Assembly (NCBI RefSeq): GCF_012033785.1
Contig: NZ_JAAVJC010000010.1
Location: 1 to 48,366 of the forward strand
Reading direction: 5' to 3'
Origin: Streptomyces bohaiensis
GTDB taxonomy: Bacteria; Actinomycetota; Actinomycetes; Streptomycetales; Streptomycetaceae
Length of the DNA stretch: 48,366 nt
This document shows positions 26,376-36,009 of the stretch, in pieces (positions within the stretch are counted from its first letter, which is position 1; each line of letters opens with the position of its first letter). Position numbers and translations under genes: made by a program. The notes under the pieces are model-generated. The model had not been told where the DNA came from, did not search any database, and saw nothing but the letters and a program-made list of their open reading frames with translations.

Positions 26376-26424
26376 TGTGGACAACCCGGTGCCTGTGGAG
26401 AACTCGGCCACCCTTCGGAGTGAC
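26376..26424. repeat. Right copy of the 49-bp imperfect inverted repeat with DnaA-box-like 9-mers
   Basis: On the reverse strand it reads GTCAC...GTTCTCCACAG...GGTTGTCCACA. The boxes are TTGTCCACA (complement of 26376-26384, the preferred streptomycete DnaA box) and TTCTCCACA (complement of 26394-26402), spaced exactly as in the left copy. It lies 57 bp upstream of the yraN start. Confidence 0.65.
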
Positions 26425-26905
26425 GGCCGGGGCGGGATTGACGCCGTGCGGGAAGACCGCGGAGTCGGAGGCAGCCGTCCCCGAGCCGTCGGGGCGGGAC
26501 CGTCATGGCACTGTGCGCCCGGCTGTGGGGTATGGGGCGTGCAAGGGAGAGTGCAGCTCAGTGCGCGCGCCCGGCCACGCCGCGGAGCACCCGAATCATC
26601 GGTCGGGGCGCCCGCGGCGGGGTGACGGCAGGGCCGATCGCACGCGCTGCCGGCCGGAAGAGGCAGCGCCGCAGGGCCGGTCGCCCGGCGGCTCCGGGGT
26701 CCCGTACACTTTCCCTGGCGATCCGGGTCCCGGATCGACCTCGCACGCCCCGCCGCCGGCCCGGTCGAAGCACCTGGCCCGGAGGCCGCGTCCCTCGGTC
26801 CACGACACCCCACACGGCGTTCGTGGTAGGACGCGCAGGGGCGTCAGGAGCGGCGACCGTCCCGGTCGGCGCTGACAACCGAGTCACACCCCAAGGAGAA
26901 CGGCC
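26425..26905 (+). promoter_or_regulatory. rpsB upstream region with a candidate promoter
   Basis: No gene recognised. TACACT at 26705-26710 is a plausible -10; no good -35 precedes it. The roughly 190 bases to the rpsB ATG contain complementary segments (GATCCGGG...CCCGGATC at 26721-26737), consistent with a structured leader. CAAGGAGAA gives rpsB a strong ribosome site. Confidence 0.4.
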
Positions 26906-27841
26906 ATGGCCGTCGTCACGATGCGGGAGCTGCTGGAGAGCGGCGTCCACTTCGGGCACCAGACCCGCCGCTGGAACCCGAAGATGAAGCGCTTCATCTT
27001 CACCGAGCGCAACGGCATCTACATCATTGACCTGCTCCAGTCGCTGTCGTACATCGACCGCGCCTACGAGTTCGTCAAGGAGACCGTCGCCCACGGCGGC
27101 GCCGTGATGTTCGTCGGTACCAAGAAGCAGGCCCAGCAGACCATCGCCGAGCAGGCGACCCGCGTGGGCATGCCCTACGTCAACCAGCGCTGGCTGGGCG
27201 GCATGCTGACCAACTTCTCGACCGTCCACAAGCGCCTTCAGCGCCTCAAGGAGCTCGAGCAGATCGACTTCGAGGACGTGGCCGCCTCCGGCCTGACCAA
27301 GAAGGAGCTGCTGGTCCTCTCCCGCGAGAAGGCCAAGCTGGAGAAGACGCTGGGCGGTATCCGCGACATGCAGAAGGTGCCCAGCGCCGTCTGGATCGTG
27401 GACACCAAGAAGGAGCACATCGCGGTCGGTGAGGCGCGGAAGCTCAACATCCCCGTCGTCGCCATCCTGGACACCAACTGCGACCCCGACGAGGTCGACT
27501 ACAAGATCCCGGGCAACGACGACGCGATCCGCTCGGTCACGCTGCTCACCCGCGTGATCGCCGACGCCGTCGCCGAGGGCCTGATCGCCCGCTCCGGTGC
27601 CGCCAACGCGGCCAAGGAGGGCGACAAGCCCGCCGGCGAGCCGCTGCCGGAGTGGGAGCGCGAGCTGCTGGAGGGCGCCGAGGCCAAGGCCGCCGCCCCC
27701 GCCGAGGGCGCCGAGCAGGCCGCCCCCGCGGAGGCTGCCACCGAGGCTCCGGCCACCGAGGCTCCGGCCGAGGCCTCCGCCGAGACCGCCGCTGAGGCTC
27801 CGGCCGAGACCGCTGCCGAGGCTCCGGCCGAGCAGGGCTGA
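26906..27841 (+). CDS. rpsB: 30S ribosomal protein S2
   Basis: Small-subunit protein. The core [27 protein letters not shown]...[47 protein letters not shown] and [18 protein letters not shown] is complete. After residue 245 comes a ~65-residue Ala/Pro/Glu extension with near-repeats of [12 protein letters not shown] and AETAAEAP. Similar acidic tails occur in streptomycete S2, but this is on the long side. A hairpin after the stop separates it from tsf. Confidence 0.97.
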   Translation: MAVVTMRELLESGVHFGHQTRRWNPKMKRFIFTERNGIYIIDLLQSLSYIDRAYEFVKETVAHGGAVMFVGTKKQAQQTIAEQATRVGMPYVNQRWLGGMLTNFSTVHKRLQRLKELEQIDFEDVAASGLTKKELLVLSREKAKLEKTLGGIRDMQKVPSAVWIVDTKKEHIAVGEARKLNIPVVAILDTNCDPDEVDYKIPGNDDAIRSVTLLTRVIADAVAEGLIARSGAANAAKEGDKPAGEPLPEWERELLEGAEAKAAAPAEGAEQAAPAEAATEAPATEAPAEASAETAAEAPAETAAEAPAEQG

Positions 27842-27854
27842 CGCACCACCCCTC

Positions 27855-27902
27855 CGGGTCGCGGCGGGCCGGGGCCGAAAGCCCCGGCCCGCCGCGAACC
27901 CG
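27855..27902 (+). terminator. Strong hairpin between rpsB and tsf
   Basis: A perfect 16-bp stem (27860-27875 with 27881-27896) closes on CGAAA, extended by CGGGT/ACCCG at the base with one bulge. It lies 14 bp after the rpsB stop; likely a partial terminator or processing site tuning tsf relative to rpsB. Confidence 0.75.
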
Positions 27903-27949
27903 TACCGCGATCCCACACACCGACCATTCGGGAAGAGACTCACACCACC

Positions 27950-28786
27950 ATGGCGAACTTCACCGCCGCCGACGTCAAGAAGCTCCGTGAGCTCACGGGC
28001 GCCGGCATGATGGACTGCAAGAAGGCGCTGGACGAGGCCGAGGGCGACGTCGAGAAGGCCGTCGAGATCCTGCGGGTCAAGGGCCAGAAGGGCGTCGCGA
28101 AGCGCGAGAGCCGCACCGCCGAGAACGGTGCCGTCGTGGCGCTCATCGCCGACGACGACGCCTCCGGCGTGCTGGTCGAGCTGAAGTGCGAGACGGACTT
28201 CGTCGCCAAGGGTGACAAGTTCCAGGCCGTCGCGCAGGCGATCACCGAGCACGTCGCCAAGACCTCCCCGGCCGACATCGAGGCCCTGCTCGCCTCGGAG
28301 ATCGAGCCCGGCAAGACCGTGCAGACCTACGTCGACGAGGCCAACGCCAACCTCGGCGAGAAGATCGTGCTGGACCGCTTCGCCCAGTACACGGGTGGCT
28401 TCGTCGCCACCTACCTGCACCGGACCAGCCCCGACCTGCCGCCGCAGGTGGGCGTGCTCGTGCAGCTGGACAAGCCCGAGGCGCAGGTCGCCCGGGACAT
28501 CGCCCAGCACATCGCGGCGTTCTCTCCGAAGTGGCTGTCCCGTGAGGACGTCCCGGCCGACGTCGTGGAGAACGAGCGCCGTGTGGCCGAGGCCACCTCG
28601 CGCGAGGAGGGCAAGCCCGAGGCTGCGCTCCCGAAGATCGTCGAGGGTCGGGTGAACGGCTTCTTCAAGGAGAACACCCTGCTCGGCCAGCCCTTCGCCA
28701 AGGACAACAAGAAGTCCGTCCAGAAGGTGCTCGACGAGGCCGGGCTCTCGCTCCAGGCGTTCGCCCGCTTCCGCGTGGGCGCCTGA
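27950..28786 (+). CDS. tsf: Translation elongation factor Ts
   Basis: Exchanges GDP for GTP on EF-Tu. The 278 residues begin [33 protein letters not shown] (UBA-like N domain). [29 protein letters not shown] (the TDFVA motif that contacts EF-Tu), [12 protein letters not shown], and the C-terminal [22 protein letters not shown] follow. Full length. GGGAAGAGACTC supplies the ribosome site. A hairpin follows the stop. Confidence 0.97.
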   Translation: MANFTAADVKKLRELTGAGMMDCKKALDEAEGDVEKAVEILRVKGQKGVAKRESRTAENGAVVALIADDDASGVLVELKCETDFVAKGDKFQAVAQAITEHVAKTSPADIEALLASEIEPGKTVQTYVDEANANLGEKIVLDRFAQYTGGFVATYLHRTSPDLPPQVGVLVQLDKPEAQVARDIAQHIAAFSPKWLSREDVPADVVENERRVAEATSREEGKPEAALPKIVEGRVNGFFKENTLLGQPFAKDNKKSVQKVLDEAGLSLQAFARFRVGA

Positions 28787-28796
28787 CGCACCGTCC

Positions 28797-28827
28797 GACG
28801 GGGGTTCGTCGGCGACGGACCCCCGTC
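28797..28827 (+). terminator. Hairpin after tsf
   Basis: Arms of 14 bases (28797-28810 and 28814-28827) pair with a single G-T mismatch around a 3-base loop, 10 bp after the tsf stop. pyrH starts 178 bp further on. Confidence 0.65.
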
Positions 28828-29004
28828 ACCCCCGTGCCGTCGGCGTCGTCAGCGCCCCGGCACCGCTATTGTCGGGCACAGAGCCCGCGAGCGGCGCGCC
28901 GCGGGGCTGTGACACCGCTGTTGTGACGAGGAGGCCGTCGCCGGAACGGAACCGAGAGGAACCGTCGGCAATGGCCTCCTTCGTATGTGCACGAGGAGAA
29001 TTCC

Positions 29005-29760
29005 ATGAACCAGGAGACCCCCGCCCCGACGGGTGGCCGGCCGTCCCGCTACCTGCTGAAGCTGTCCGGAGAGGCGTTCGCGGGAGGTGGCGGTCTCGGC
29101 GTCGACCCCGACATCGTGCACAAGATGGCCCGCGAGATCGCCGCGGTGGTACGGGAGGGCACTCAGATCGCCGTCGTGATCGGCGGCGGCAACTTCTTCC
29201 GCGGCGCGGAGCTCCAGCACCGCGGGATGGACCGTGCCCGGTCCGACTACATGGGCATGCTCGGCACCGTGATGAACTGCCTCGCGCTGCAGGACTTCCT
29301 GGAGAAGGAGGGAATCGACTCCCGCGTGCAGACTGCCATCACCATGGGGCAGGTGGCGGAGTCGTACATTCCGCTCCGTGCCATCCGCCACCTCGAGAAG
29401 GGCCGTGTCGTCATTTTCGGCGCCGGTATGGGCATGCCCTACTTCTCCACCGACACCACAGCCGCGCAGCGCGGTCTCGAGATCCACGCCGAGGCCCTCC
29501 TGATGGGCAAGAACGGCGTCGACGGTGTCTACGACTCCGACCCGGCCAAGAACCCGGACGCGGTGCGGTTCGACGCACTCGACTACGGCGAGGTCATCAC
29601 CCGGAACCTGAAGGTCGCGGACTCCACGGCGGTCACTCTCTGCCGGGACAACGATCTGCCGATCCTGGTCTTCGAACTCCTCACGGAGGGCAATATCGCC
29701 CGTGCCGTCAAGGGTGAGAAGATCGGCACACTCGTGAACAGCCTGGGCCGGCGGGACTGA
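29005..29760 (+). CDS. pyrH: Uridylate kinase PyrH
   Basis: Phosphorylates UMP to UDP. The 251-residue product has [81 protein letters not shown], and the [16 protein letters not shown] loop; all match the bacterial amino-acid-kinase-fold UMP kinases. The ATG at 29005 is preferred over 28987 because ACGAGGAGAATTCC lies directly before it. pyrH-frr order is standard. Confidence 0.96.
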   Translation: MNQETPAPTGGRPSRYLLKLSGEAFAGGGGLGVDPDIVHKMAREIAAVVREGTQIAVVIGGGNFFRGAELQHRGMDRARSDYMGMLGTVMNCLALQDFLEKEGIDSRVQTAITMGQVAESYIPLRAIRHLEKGRVVIFGAGMGMPYFSTDTTAAQRGLEIHAEALLMGKNGVDGVYDSDPAKNPDAVRFDALDYGEVITRNLKVADSTAVTLCRDNDLPILVFELLTEGNIARAVKGEKIGTLVNSLGRRD

Positions 29761-29806
29761 GATCCCGTCCACGCGCCGGTTTGCCTCACACATCGAATAG
29801 GAGCAC

Positions 29807-30367
29807 GTGGTGATCGAAGAAGCTCTCCTCGAGGCCGAGGAGAAGATGGAGAAGGCCGTCGTGGTGGCCAAGGAGGACTTCGCGGCCATCCGCACCGGGC
29901 GTGCGCACCCGGCGATGTTCAACAAGATCGTCGCCGAGTACTACGGCGCGATGACGCCGATCAACCAGCTCGCCTCGTTCTCGGTCCCCGAGGCCCGTAT
30001 GGCGGTGGTGACCCCGTTCGACGCGAGCGCGCTGCGCAACATCGAGCAGGCGATCCGCGACTCCGACCTGGGCGTGAACCCGTCGAACGACGGCCGGATC
30101 ATCCGGGTGAACTTCCCGGAGCTGACGGAGGAGCGCCGTCGCGAGTACATCAAGGTGGCCAAGGCCAAGGGCGAGGACGCCAAGATCTCGATCCGCGGTG
30201 TACGCCGGAAGGCCAAGGAAGCCATCGACGGCGCGGTGAAGAACGGCGAGGTCGGCGAGGACGACGGGCGCCGCGGTGAGAAGGAGCTGGACGACACCAC
30301 CGCGAAGTACGTCGCACAGGTCGACGAACTCCTCAAGCACAAGGAAGCCGAGCTGCTCGAGGTCTGA
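29807..30367 (+). CDS. frr: Ribosome recycling factor
   Basis: With EF-G, splits post-termination ribosomes. The 186 residues run [105 protein letters not shown], and ending [10 protein letters not shown]. Two adjacent GTGs (29807, 29810) could initiate; ATAGGAGCAC precedes them, which fits the second slightly better. Co-transcription with pyrH is likely (46 bp gap). Confidence 0.96.
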   Translation: MVIEEALLEAEEKMEKAVVVAKEDFAAIRTGRAHPAMFNKIVAEYYGAMTPINQLASFSVPEARMAVVTPFDASALRNIEQAIRDSDLGVNPSNDGRIIRVNFPELTEERRREYIKVAKAKGEDAKISIRGVRRKAKEAIDGAVKNGEVGEDDGRRGEKELDDTTAKYVAQVDELLKHKEAELLEV

Positions 30368-30465
30368 GCTTCGACCGCCGTGCGGCGGTCGGCTGGGGTC
30401 GAAGTGCTGCCCGCGCCCGTGGGAGATGCCGGGGCGCGGGCGGGAGAACGAACGGAAATGAGCGC

Positions 30466-31458
30466 GTGAACGAGTCACCCTGGGGACAGCTGGACCGAAC
30501 GGGCGGGGGCACCGGAGGCCCGCTGGACGGCGGTCGTGCCGGCCAGGAACCCGTCGGCCCCGTGGGGGGTGCATCCGGCGAGGGCGTCGGCGGCGGAGCC
30601 CGGGACGACGGCACGGCGGCGGAGGGCCGCGCAGCGCGGCGCGCCAAGCGGGCGGGCCGGGACCTGCCCGCGGCCATCGGCGTGGGCGCCGGACTGGGCG
30701 TGCTCATTCTCGTCACCCTGTTCGTCTACAAGCCCGCCTTCGTCGCGGTGATCGCCGGCGCGGTGATCGTCGGGCTGTGGGAGCTCACGTCACGCCTCGC
30801 TGAGCGCAAGCAGGTGCGCGCCCCGCTCCTGCCCATGGCGGTGGGGGGCGCCGCCACGGTGGTGGCCGGCTACGTCGAGGGGGCGGGCGCGGCGTTCGTG
30901 GCGATGGCGCTCACGGTGTTCGCGGTGTTCCTGTGGCGCATGGCGGGGCCGCCCCACGAGTACCTGCGCGATGTCACGGCCTCCGTGTTCGCCGTGCTGT
31001 ATGTGCCCTTCCTGGCCACGTTCGTGGCGCTGGTCCTGGCAGCTGACGACGGGTCCTGGCGGGTCCTGGTCTTCCTGCTGCTGACCGTGGTGAGCGACAC
31101 GGGTGCCTACGCCGTCGGCTGGCGGTTCGGGAAGCGGAAGCTCGCACCCCGCATCAGCCCCGGAAAGACCCGGGAGGGGCTGTTCGGAGCCGTCGCCTTC
31201 GCGATGGCCGCGGGGGCGCTCTCGCTGGAGTTCCTGATCGAGGGCGGTGCCTGGTGGCAGGGGCTGCTGATGGGGTTGGCGGTCGCGGTGACCGCCACGC
31301 TGGGGGACCTCGGCGAATCCATGATCAAGCGTGATCTCGGTATCAAGGACATGGGGACGTTGCTGCCGGGCCATGGCGGGATCATGGATCGGCTCGACTC
31401 GATACTGCCGACGGCCCCGGTGGTCTGGGTGCTGTTCCTCGTCTTCGTCGGTTCCTGA
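30466..31458 (+). CDS. cdsA: Phosphatidate cytidylyltransferase CdsA
   Basis: Makes CDP-diacylglycerol for phospholipid synthesis in the membrane. A ~65-residue Gly-rich soluble N-terminus precedes about eight hydrophobic segments. The family signature [29 protein letters not shown] and the later [33 protein letters not shown] are intact. The ending is [11 protein letters not shown]. The 330-residue length is usual for actinomycetes. It closes the rpsB-tsf-pyrH-frr-cdsA cluster and is followed at once by a hairpin. Confidence 0.95.
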   Translation: MNESPWGQLDRTGGGTGGPLDGGRAGQEPVGPVGGASGEGVGGGARDDGTAAEGRAARRAKRAGRDLPAAIGVGAGLGVLILVTLFVYKPAFVAVIAGAVIVGLWELTSRLAERKQVRAPLLPMAVGGAATVVAGYVEGAGAAFVAMALTVFAVFLWRMAGPPHEYLRDVTASVFAVLYVPFLATFVALVLAADDGSWRVLVFLLLTVVSDTGAYAVGWRFGKRKLAPRISPGKTREGLFGAVAFAMAAGALSLEFLIEGGAWWQGLLMGLAVAVTATLGDLGESMIKRDLGIKDMGTLLPGHGGIMDRLDSILPTAPVVWVLFLVFVGS

Positions 31459-31459
31459 C

Positions 31460-31489
31460 CCCGCGGAGGGGCACGCTCCCCTCGGCGGG
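31460..31489 (+). terminator. Hairpin terminator after cdsA
   Basis: Twelve-base arms (31460-31471 and 31478-31489) pair with one mismatch around a 6-base loop, beginning 2 bp after the cdsA stop. Confidence 0.6.
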
Positions 31490-31694
31490 CCTGCGGTGTG
31501 ACGCCTCACGTCCGCGGGGGCGGGGACGCGGTCGTGACACCGGTACGCTGGATCGGCGTCACGGAGTGCCGTGCCCTCCGGGGCCGCGGGGCCCGTGCAC
31601 CGACCGTCGAGGTGCGGGGAGAGACCGCACCGTGCCGCAGGTGGCGCTGTTGCGCCCTGTGGCGCCCGCTGTCCCACCGAGGAGACGTCCCGCC

Positions 31695-32807
31695 ATGGCA
31701 CGACCCGTACCCGGCGAGCTGACGTTCGTCGCCCCGCGCGGCGCCAAGAAGCCGCCCCGGCACCTCGCCGACCTGACGCCCGCCGAACGCAAGGAAGCCG
31801 TCGCGGCGCTCGGAGAGAAGCCGTTCCGAGCCAAGCAGCTCTCGCAGCACTACTTCGGGCGGCTCTCGGCCGAGCCCGAGCAGTGGACCAACATCCCCGC
31901 GGGCTCCCGGGCGCGGCTCGCCGAGGAACTGCTTCCGCCGCTGATGTCGGTGGTCCGCCACATCAGCTGTGACGAGGGCGCCACCCGGAAGACGCTGTGG
32001 CGGCTGCACGACGGCACCCTGGTCGAGTCGGTGCTGATGCGGTACCCGGACCGGGTGACGATGTGCATCTCCTCGCAGGCGGGTTGCGGGATGAACTGCC
32101 CGTTCTGCGCGACGGGGCAGGCCGGCCTCGACCGCAACCTGTCGACCGCCGAGATCGTCCACCAGATCATCGACGGCATGCGGGCCCTGCGGGACGGCGA
32201 CGTGCCCGGCGGCCCGACGCGGCTCTCCAACATCGTCTTCATGGGGATGGGGGAGCCCCTCGCCAACTACAAGCGCGTGGTCGGTGCGATCCGTCGCCTG
32301 ACCGACCCGGAGCCCGACGGCGCGGGGCTGTCGCAGCGCGGCATCACCGTCTCGACCGTCGGACTGGTGCCGGCCATCAACCGGCTCGCGGACGAGGGGC
32401 TGAAGTGCCGGCTGGCGGTCTCCCTGCACGCCCCCGACGACGAGCTCCGGGACACCCTGGTCCCCGTCAACACGCGATGGAAGGTTCGCGAGGTGCTCGA
32501 CGCCGCGTGGGCGTACGCCGACCGCTCCGGCCGGCGGATCTCGATCGAGTACGCGCTCATCCGGGACATCAACGACCAGGCGTGGCGCGGCGACCTGCTG
32601 GGCCGGCTTCTCAAGGGGCGCGGCGCGCACGTCAACCTGATCCCGCTGAACCCCACACCGGGCTCGAAGTGGACGGCGAGCCGCCCGGAGGACGAGCGGG
32701 CGTTCGTGGCGGCCCTGGAGGCCCATGGTGTGCCGACCACGGTGCGCGACACGCGCGGCCAGGAGATCGACGGGGCCTGCGGCCAGCTGGCCGCCTCGGA
32801 GCGCTGA
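31695..32807 (+). CDS. rlmN: 23S rRNA (A2503-C2) / tRNA (A37-C2) methyltransferase RlmN
   Basis: Radical-SAM enzyme. The 370 residues contain the cluster motif [11 protein letters not shown] (CxxxCxxC, about residues 130-140) and the SAM-binding [35 protein letters not shown], and [13 protein letters not shown] near the C-terminus follow; the last Cys is the likely methyl-carrying residue. The ATG at 31695 is chosen because GGAGACGTCCC lies just upstream. It is flanked by terminators on both sides, so it is probably monocistronic. Confidence 0.96.
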   Translation: MARPVPGELTFVAPRGAKKPPRHLADLTPAERKEAVAALGEKPFRAKQLSQHYFGRLSAEPEQWTNIPAGSRARLAEELLPPLMSVVRHISCDEGATRKTLWRLHDGTLVESVLMRYPDRVTMCISSQAGCGMNCPFCATGQAGLDRNLSTAEIVHQIIDGMRALRDGDVPGGPTRLSNIVFMGMGEPLANYKRVVGAIRRLTDPEPDGAGLSQRGITVSTVGLVPAINRLADEGLKCRLAVSLHAPDDELRDTLVPVNTRWKVREVLDAAWAYADRSGRRISIEYALIRDINDQAWRGDLLGRLLKGRGAHVNLIPLNPTPGSKWTASRPEDERAFVAALEAHGVPTTVRDTRGQEIDGACGQLAASER

Positions 32808-32817
32808 CGGGCCCGCT

Positions 32818-32848
32818 CCCGGGGCGCCACGTGGCGTGGCGCCCCGGG
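32818..32848 (+). terminator. Hairpin terminator after rlmN
   Basis: Perfect 13-bp arms (32818-32830 and 32836-32848) around a 5-base loop, 11 bp after the rlmN stop. Confidence 0.7.
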
Positions 32849-32919
32849 GACGCGGTTGCCCCGTGCGGTGGGCTATCGTGTGGTCGCACACGTGCACGAC
32901 ACACCATTCACGCATATCG

Positions 32920-33015
32920 ACCGGCAGGGGAGCGCGTCCAGCGCTGAGAGTGCGGCATCCGCCGCAGACCCTTCGAACCTCGCCCGGAGCTCATGGCGCC
33001 GGGTAGGGAGCTCGG
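32920..33015 (+). promoter_or_regulatory. TPP riboswitch (THI element)
   Basis: The conserved parts are all present in order: CAGGGGAGC (32925-32933), GCTGAGAGTGCGG (32942-32954), then CCGCAGACCCTTCGAACCT (32971-32980 for the ACCCTT...GAACCT core), and finally GGGTAGGGAGCTCGG. This is the standard thiamine-pyrophosphate aptamer. It ends about 57 bp before the start of the thiamine-binding lipoprotein gene and would shut the importer off when TPP is plentiful. Confidence 0.93.
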
Positions 33016-33071
33016 ATGACAGCACGTCGACGCGTGCTCCGCTGCCTCGTCGTACCGACGAAAGCAGCCAC

Positions 33072-34154
33072 ATGAAGCGCACCTCCTGGCGCACCGCCAC
33101 GCTGGCCCTTCCGGTCCTCCTCGGCACCACGTTCCTCGCCGCCTGCGGCTCGGAATCGGAGGACGACGCCACGACCGCCGGCGGGAGCACCGTGACGCTG
33201 GTGACCCACAACTCCTTCGAGGTGTCGGAGGACGTCCTCGCCGGGTTCACCGAGCGCACCGGCTACGAGGTCAGGGTGCTGCGCGCCGACGACGGCGGCG
33301 TCATGGTCAACCAGGCCGTCCTGTCCGCGGGCAACCCCCAGGGCGACGTGCTGTTCGGCGTCGACAACACGCTGCTGACCCGCGCCCTGGAGGCGGACGT
33401 CTTCGCACCGCACCGTGCCGAGGGGCTCGACGCGGTCCCCGAGGAGTTCCAGTTGGACGCCGGTGAATGGCGGGTGACGCCCGTGGACCACGGCGACATC
33501 TGCGTCAACTACGACCGTGCGTGGTTCACGGAGGCGGGCATCGAACCTCCGCAGGACCTCGAGGACCTCGCCGACCCCGCCTATCGCGACCTGCTGGTCG
33601 TCCAGAACGCCGCGAGTTCCACCCCCGGCCTCGGCTTCCTCCTCGGCAGCGTTGCCGAGTTCGGGCAGGGCGGGTGGCAGGAGTACTGGCAGCAGCTCGC
33701 GGACAACGGCGTGCGCGTTGTCGACGGGTGGGAGCAGGCGTACTACGAGGACTTCTCCGGTTCCTCCGGCGAGGGGGACCGGCCGCTGGTGGTCAGCTAC
33801 GCGACCTCGCCGCCCGCGGAGGTGCTGTACGGCCCCGACCCGGACATCGAGGAGGCGCCCACCGGTGTCTCCACCGGCACCTGCTTCCGCCAGATCGAGT
33901 TCGCCGGGCTGCTGGAGGGGGCGGAGAACCCCGAAGGCGGGGCGGCGCTGCTCGACTTCATGCTCTCCCTCGACTTCCAGGAGGACGTCCCCCTGCAGAT
34001 GTTCGTCCACCCGGTGCGTGAGGACGCCGCGCTGCCGGAGCTGTTCACCCGGCACGGCGCGACCGTCGAGTCCCCGTTGACGCTGGACGCGGACGCGGTG
34101 ACCGAGCACCGCAGCGACTGGGTGGACGAGTGGACCAACCTGGTCGTCCGTTGA
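33072..34154 (+). CDS. thiB: Thiamine ABC transporter substrate-binding lipoprotein
   Basis: Periplasmic-type binding protein held to the outer face of the membrane by lipid. The 360 residues begin with a signal peptide and lipobox (TTFLAAC, Cys about 25). The Fe3+/thiamine-binding fold follows: VTLVTHNSFEVSEDVLAGFTERTGYEV, GDVLFGVDNTLLTRALEADVF, DHGDICVNYDRAWF, SSTPGLGFLLGSV, and SYATSPPAEVLY. The last is a stretch typical of thiamine-binding proteins. The TPP riboswitch directly upstream fixes the substrate class. Confidence 0.94.
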   Translation: MKRTSWRTATLALPVLLGTTFLAACGSESEDDATTAGGSTVTLVTHNSFEVSEDVLAGFTERTGYEVRVLRADDGGVMVNQAVLSAGNPQGDVLFGVDNTLLTRALEADVFAPHRAEGLDAVPEEFQLDAGEWRVTPVDHGDICVNYDRAWFTEAGIEPPQDLEDLADPAYRDLLVVQNAASSTPGLGFLLGSVAEFGQGGWQEYWQQLADNGVRVVDGWEQAYYEDFSGSSGEGDRPLVVSYATSPPAEVLYGPDPDIEEAPTGVSTGTCFRQIEFAGLLEGAENPEGGAALLDFMLSLDFQEDVPLQMFVHPVREDAALPELFTRHGATVESPLTLDADAVTEHRSDWVDEWTNLVVR

Positions 34155-34299
34155 CAGCGACGCGGCGCCGCCCCGTCCGCGGCCGGCCGGCGCCGGGGCA
34201 GGCGCGGAGTGTCGTCGGCCTGGGGCGTGCCCCGTCCTGCCCCCGCCCCGTGCACCGCTTCGGCGCCCCGTGCGCCGTCGTATACGGCTGGACAGCGCG

Positions 34300-36009
34300 A
34301 TGAGTGACGCCGCCCCCGTCCCCGGCCCCCCGCCCCCGAGCGGTCCGCCGGCCAAGCTCCGCGCGGGCGCCGGGCCGCGTCGGTTCACCGCCCCGGCCCT
34401 GATGGTCGGGCCGGTGGTCTTCTTCGCCCTGTTCTTCGGCTACCCGGTGGCCGCGATCGTCGACCGCGGTCTTCGTCCCGACGGGCAGTGGGAGTTGGGG
34501 CAGGTCGGCGAGGTGCTCACCGACGAGGGCATCCGCCAGGTGCTCTGGTTCACGACCTGGCAGGCCGCCGCGTCGACCGTGCTGACCCTGCTCCTCGCGC
34601 TGCCTGGCGCGTACGTGCTGGCCCGGTTCAGCTTTCCCGGCAAGCGGGTGCTGCGAGCTGTGGTCACCGTGCCGTTCGTGCTCCCCACGGTCGTCGTCGG
34701 GGCCGCCTTCCTCGGCCTCATCGGCAGGGGCGGGCTGCTGGACGACCTCTGGGGGCTGCGGCTGGACACGACCGTCTGGGCCATCCTGCTGGCCCACGTG
34801 TTCTTCAACTACGCGGTCGTCGTCCGCACCGTCGGCGGGCTGTGGTCACAGCTCGACCCCCGCCAGGAGGAGGCGGCCCGGCTGCTGGGCGCCGGCGCGT
34901 TCGGGGCGTGGCGCCGCGTGACGCTGCCCGCCCTGCTGCCCGCCCTGGCCGCGGCGGCCCTCATGGTGTTCCTCTTCACCTTCACCTCTTTCGGGGTCGT
35001 CCAGATTCTCGGCGGTCCCGGCTACGCGACCCTCGAGGTCGAGATCTACCGGCAGACGGCCAAACTGCTGAACCTGCCGACCGCTGCCGTCCTGACCCTG
35101 CTCCAGTTCGCCGCGGTGGCAGCGATGCTCGGTGTGCACGCCTGGACGGTGCGGCGACGGGAGTCCGCGTTGCGACTCGTGGACGCGGCCGCCACCGACC
35201 GACCGCCGCGGGGGGCGGGGGAACGGTGCCTGCTCGCCGGAGTGCTCGCGTCGGTCTCCGTGCTGGTGCTGCTTCCGCTCGGTGTCCTCGTCGAGCGTTC
35301 GCTCCGCGGCCCCGACGGCTACGGGTTCGACCACTACCGGGCGCTGGCCACCACGGAGACGGGGACCTTCGTCGTCCCCCCGTTGGAGGCGGTCGGCAAC
35401 TCGCTGCGCATCGCGGCGGTCGCGACGCTCATCGCCCTGGTGGTCGGCGGGTCGGCCGCCGCCGCGCTCACCCGCGGCGCCGGTCGGCTGGTACGGGGCT
35501 TCGACGCCATGCTGATGCTGCCGTTGGGGACGTCGGCGGTGACCGTCGGGTTCGGTTTCCTCATCGCGCTGGACTCGCCACCGTTGGACCTTCGCTCCTC
35601 CTGGCTGCTCGTACCGCTGGCCCAGGCCCTCGTGGGCGTGCCGTTCGTCATCCGCGTGATGCTCCCGGTGCTGCGGGCCGTGGACGACAGACTGCGACAG
35701 GCTGCCGCCACGCTGGGGGCCTCGCCGCTGCGGGCGTGGTGGGAGGTGGATCTCCCCCTCGTGCGACGCGCGCTCGTGCTCGCCGCGGGCTTCGCGTTCG
35801 CCGTCTCCCTCGGGGAGTTCGGCGCCACCGTGTTCATCGCCCGTCCCGACGAGCCGACCCTGCCGGTCGCCATCGCCCGGCTGCTGGGGCGCGCCGGTGA
35901 GGCGAACTACGGGCAGGCGATGGCCCTGAGCACCGTGCTGATGCTGGTCTGCGCCACCACACTGCTCGCCCTCGAACGTGTCCGCCCCGCGCGCTCCGGG
36001 GAGTTCTGA
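34300..36009 (+). CDS. thiP: Thiamine ABC transporter permease (two fused permease domains)
   Basis: The 569-residue membrane protein contains two BPD_transp_1 halves. Each has a cytoplasmic EAA-type loop: EEAARLLGAGAFGAWRRVTLPALLPA (about residues 190-215) and LRQAAATLGASPLRAWWEVDLPLVRRA (about 467-493). About twelve hydrophobic segments are visible. This single-chain double permease is typical of ThiP. The ATG at 34300 (MSDAAPVPGPP) is preferred to 34270 on ribosome-site and family grounds. Its stop shares one base with the ATPase start. Confidence 0.94.
   Translation: MSDAAPVPGPPPPSGPPAKLRAGAGPRRFTAPALMVGPVVFFALFFGYPVAAIVDRGLRPDGQWELGQVGEVLTDEGIRQVLWFTTWQAAASTVLTLLLALPGAYVLARFSFPGKRVLRAVVTVPFVLPTVVVGAAFLGLIGRGGLLDDLWGLRLDTTVWAILLAHVFFNYAVVVRTVGGLWSQLDPRQEEAARLLGAGAFGAWRRVTLPALLPALAAAALMVFLFTFTSFGVVQILGGPGYATLEVEIYRQTAKLLNLPTAAVLTLLQFAAVAAMLGVHAWTVRRRESALRLVDAAATDRPPRGAGERCLLAGVLASVSVLVLLPLGVLVERSLRGPDGYGFDHYRALATTETGTFVVPPLEAVGNSLRIAAVATLIALVVGGSAAAALTRGAGRLVRGFDAMLMLPLGTSAVTVGFGFLIALDSPPLDLRSSWLLVPLAQALVGVPFVIRVMLPVLRAVDDRLRQAAATLGASPLRAWWEVDLPLVRRALVLAAGFAFAVSLGEFGATVFIARPDEPTLPVAIARLLGRAGEANYGQAMALSTVLMLVCATTLLALERVRPARSGEF

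Larger units (their letters stand above)
19721..26424. other. 6.6-kb block inverted relative to usual actinobacterial order
   Basis: The block carries M23(+), tetR(-), whiG(-), dprA(-), comM(-), yraN(-). In other actinobacteria, including M. tuberculosis, the order is DUF2469>yraN>comM>dprA>...<M23 then rpsB>, with M23 opposed to all others. Inverting the whole block here restores that arrangement exactly. Both ends coincide with the 49-bp inverted repeats. The canonical order is from memory of published genomes. Confidence 0.7.
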
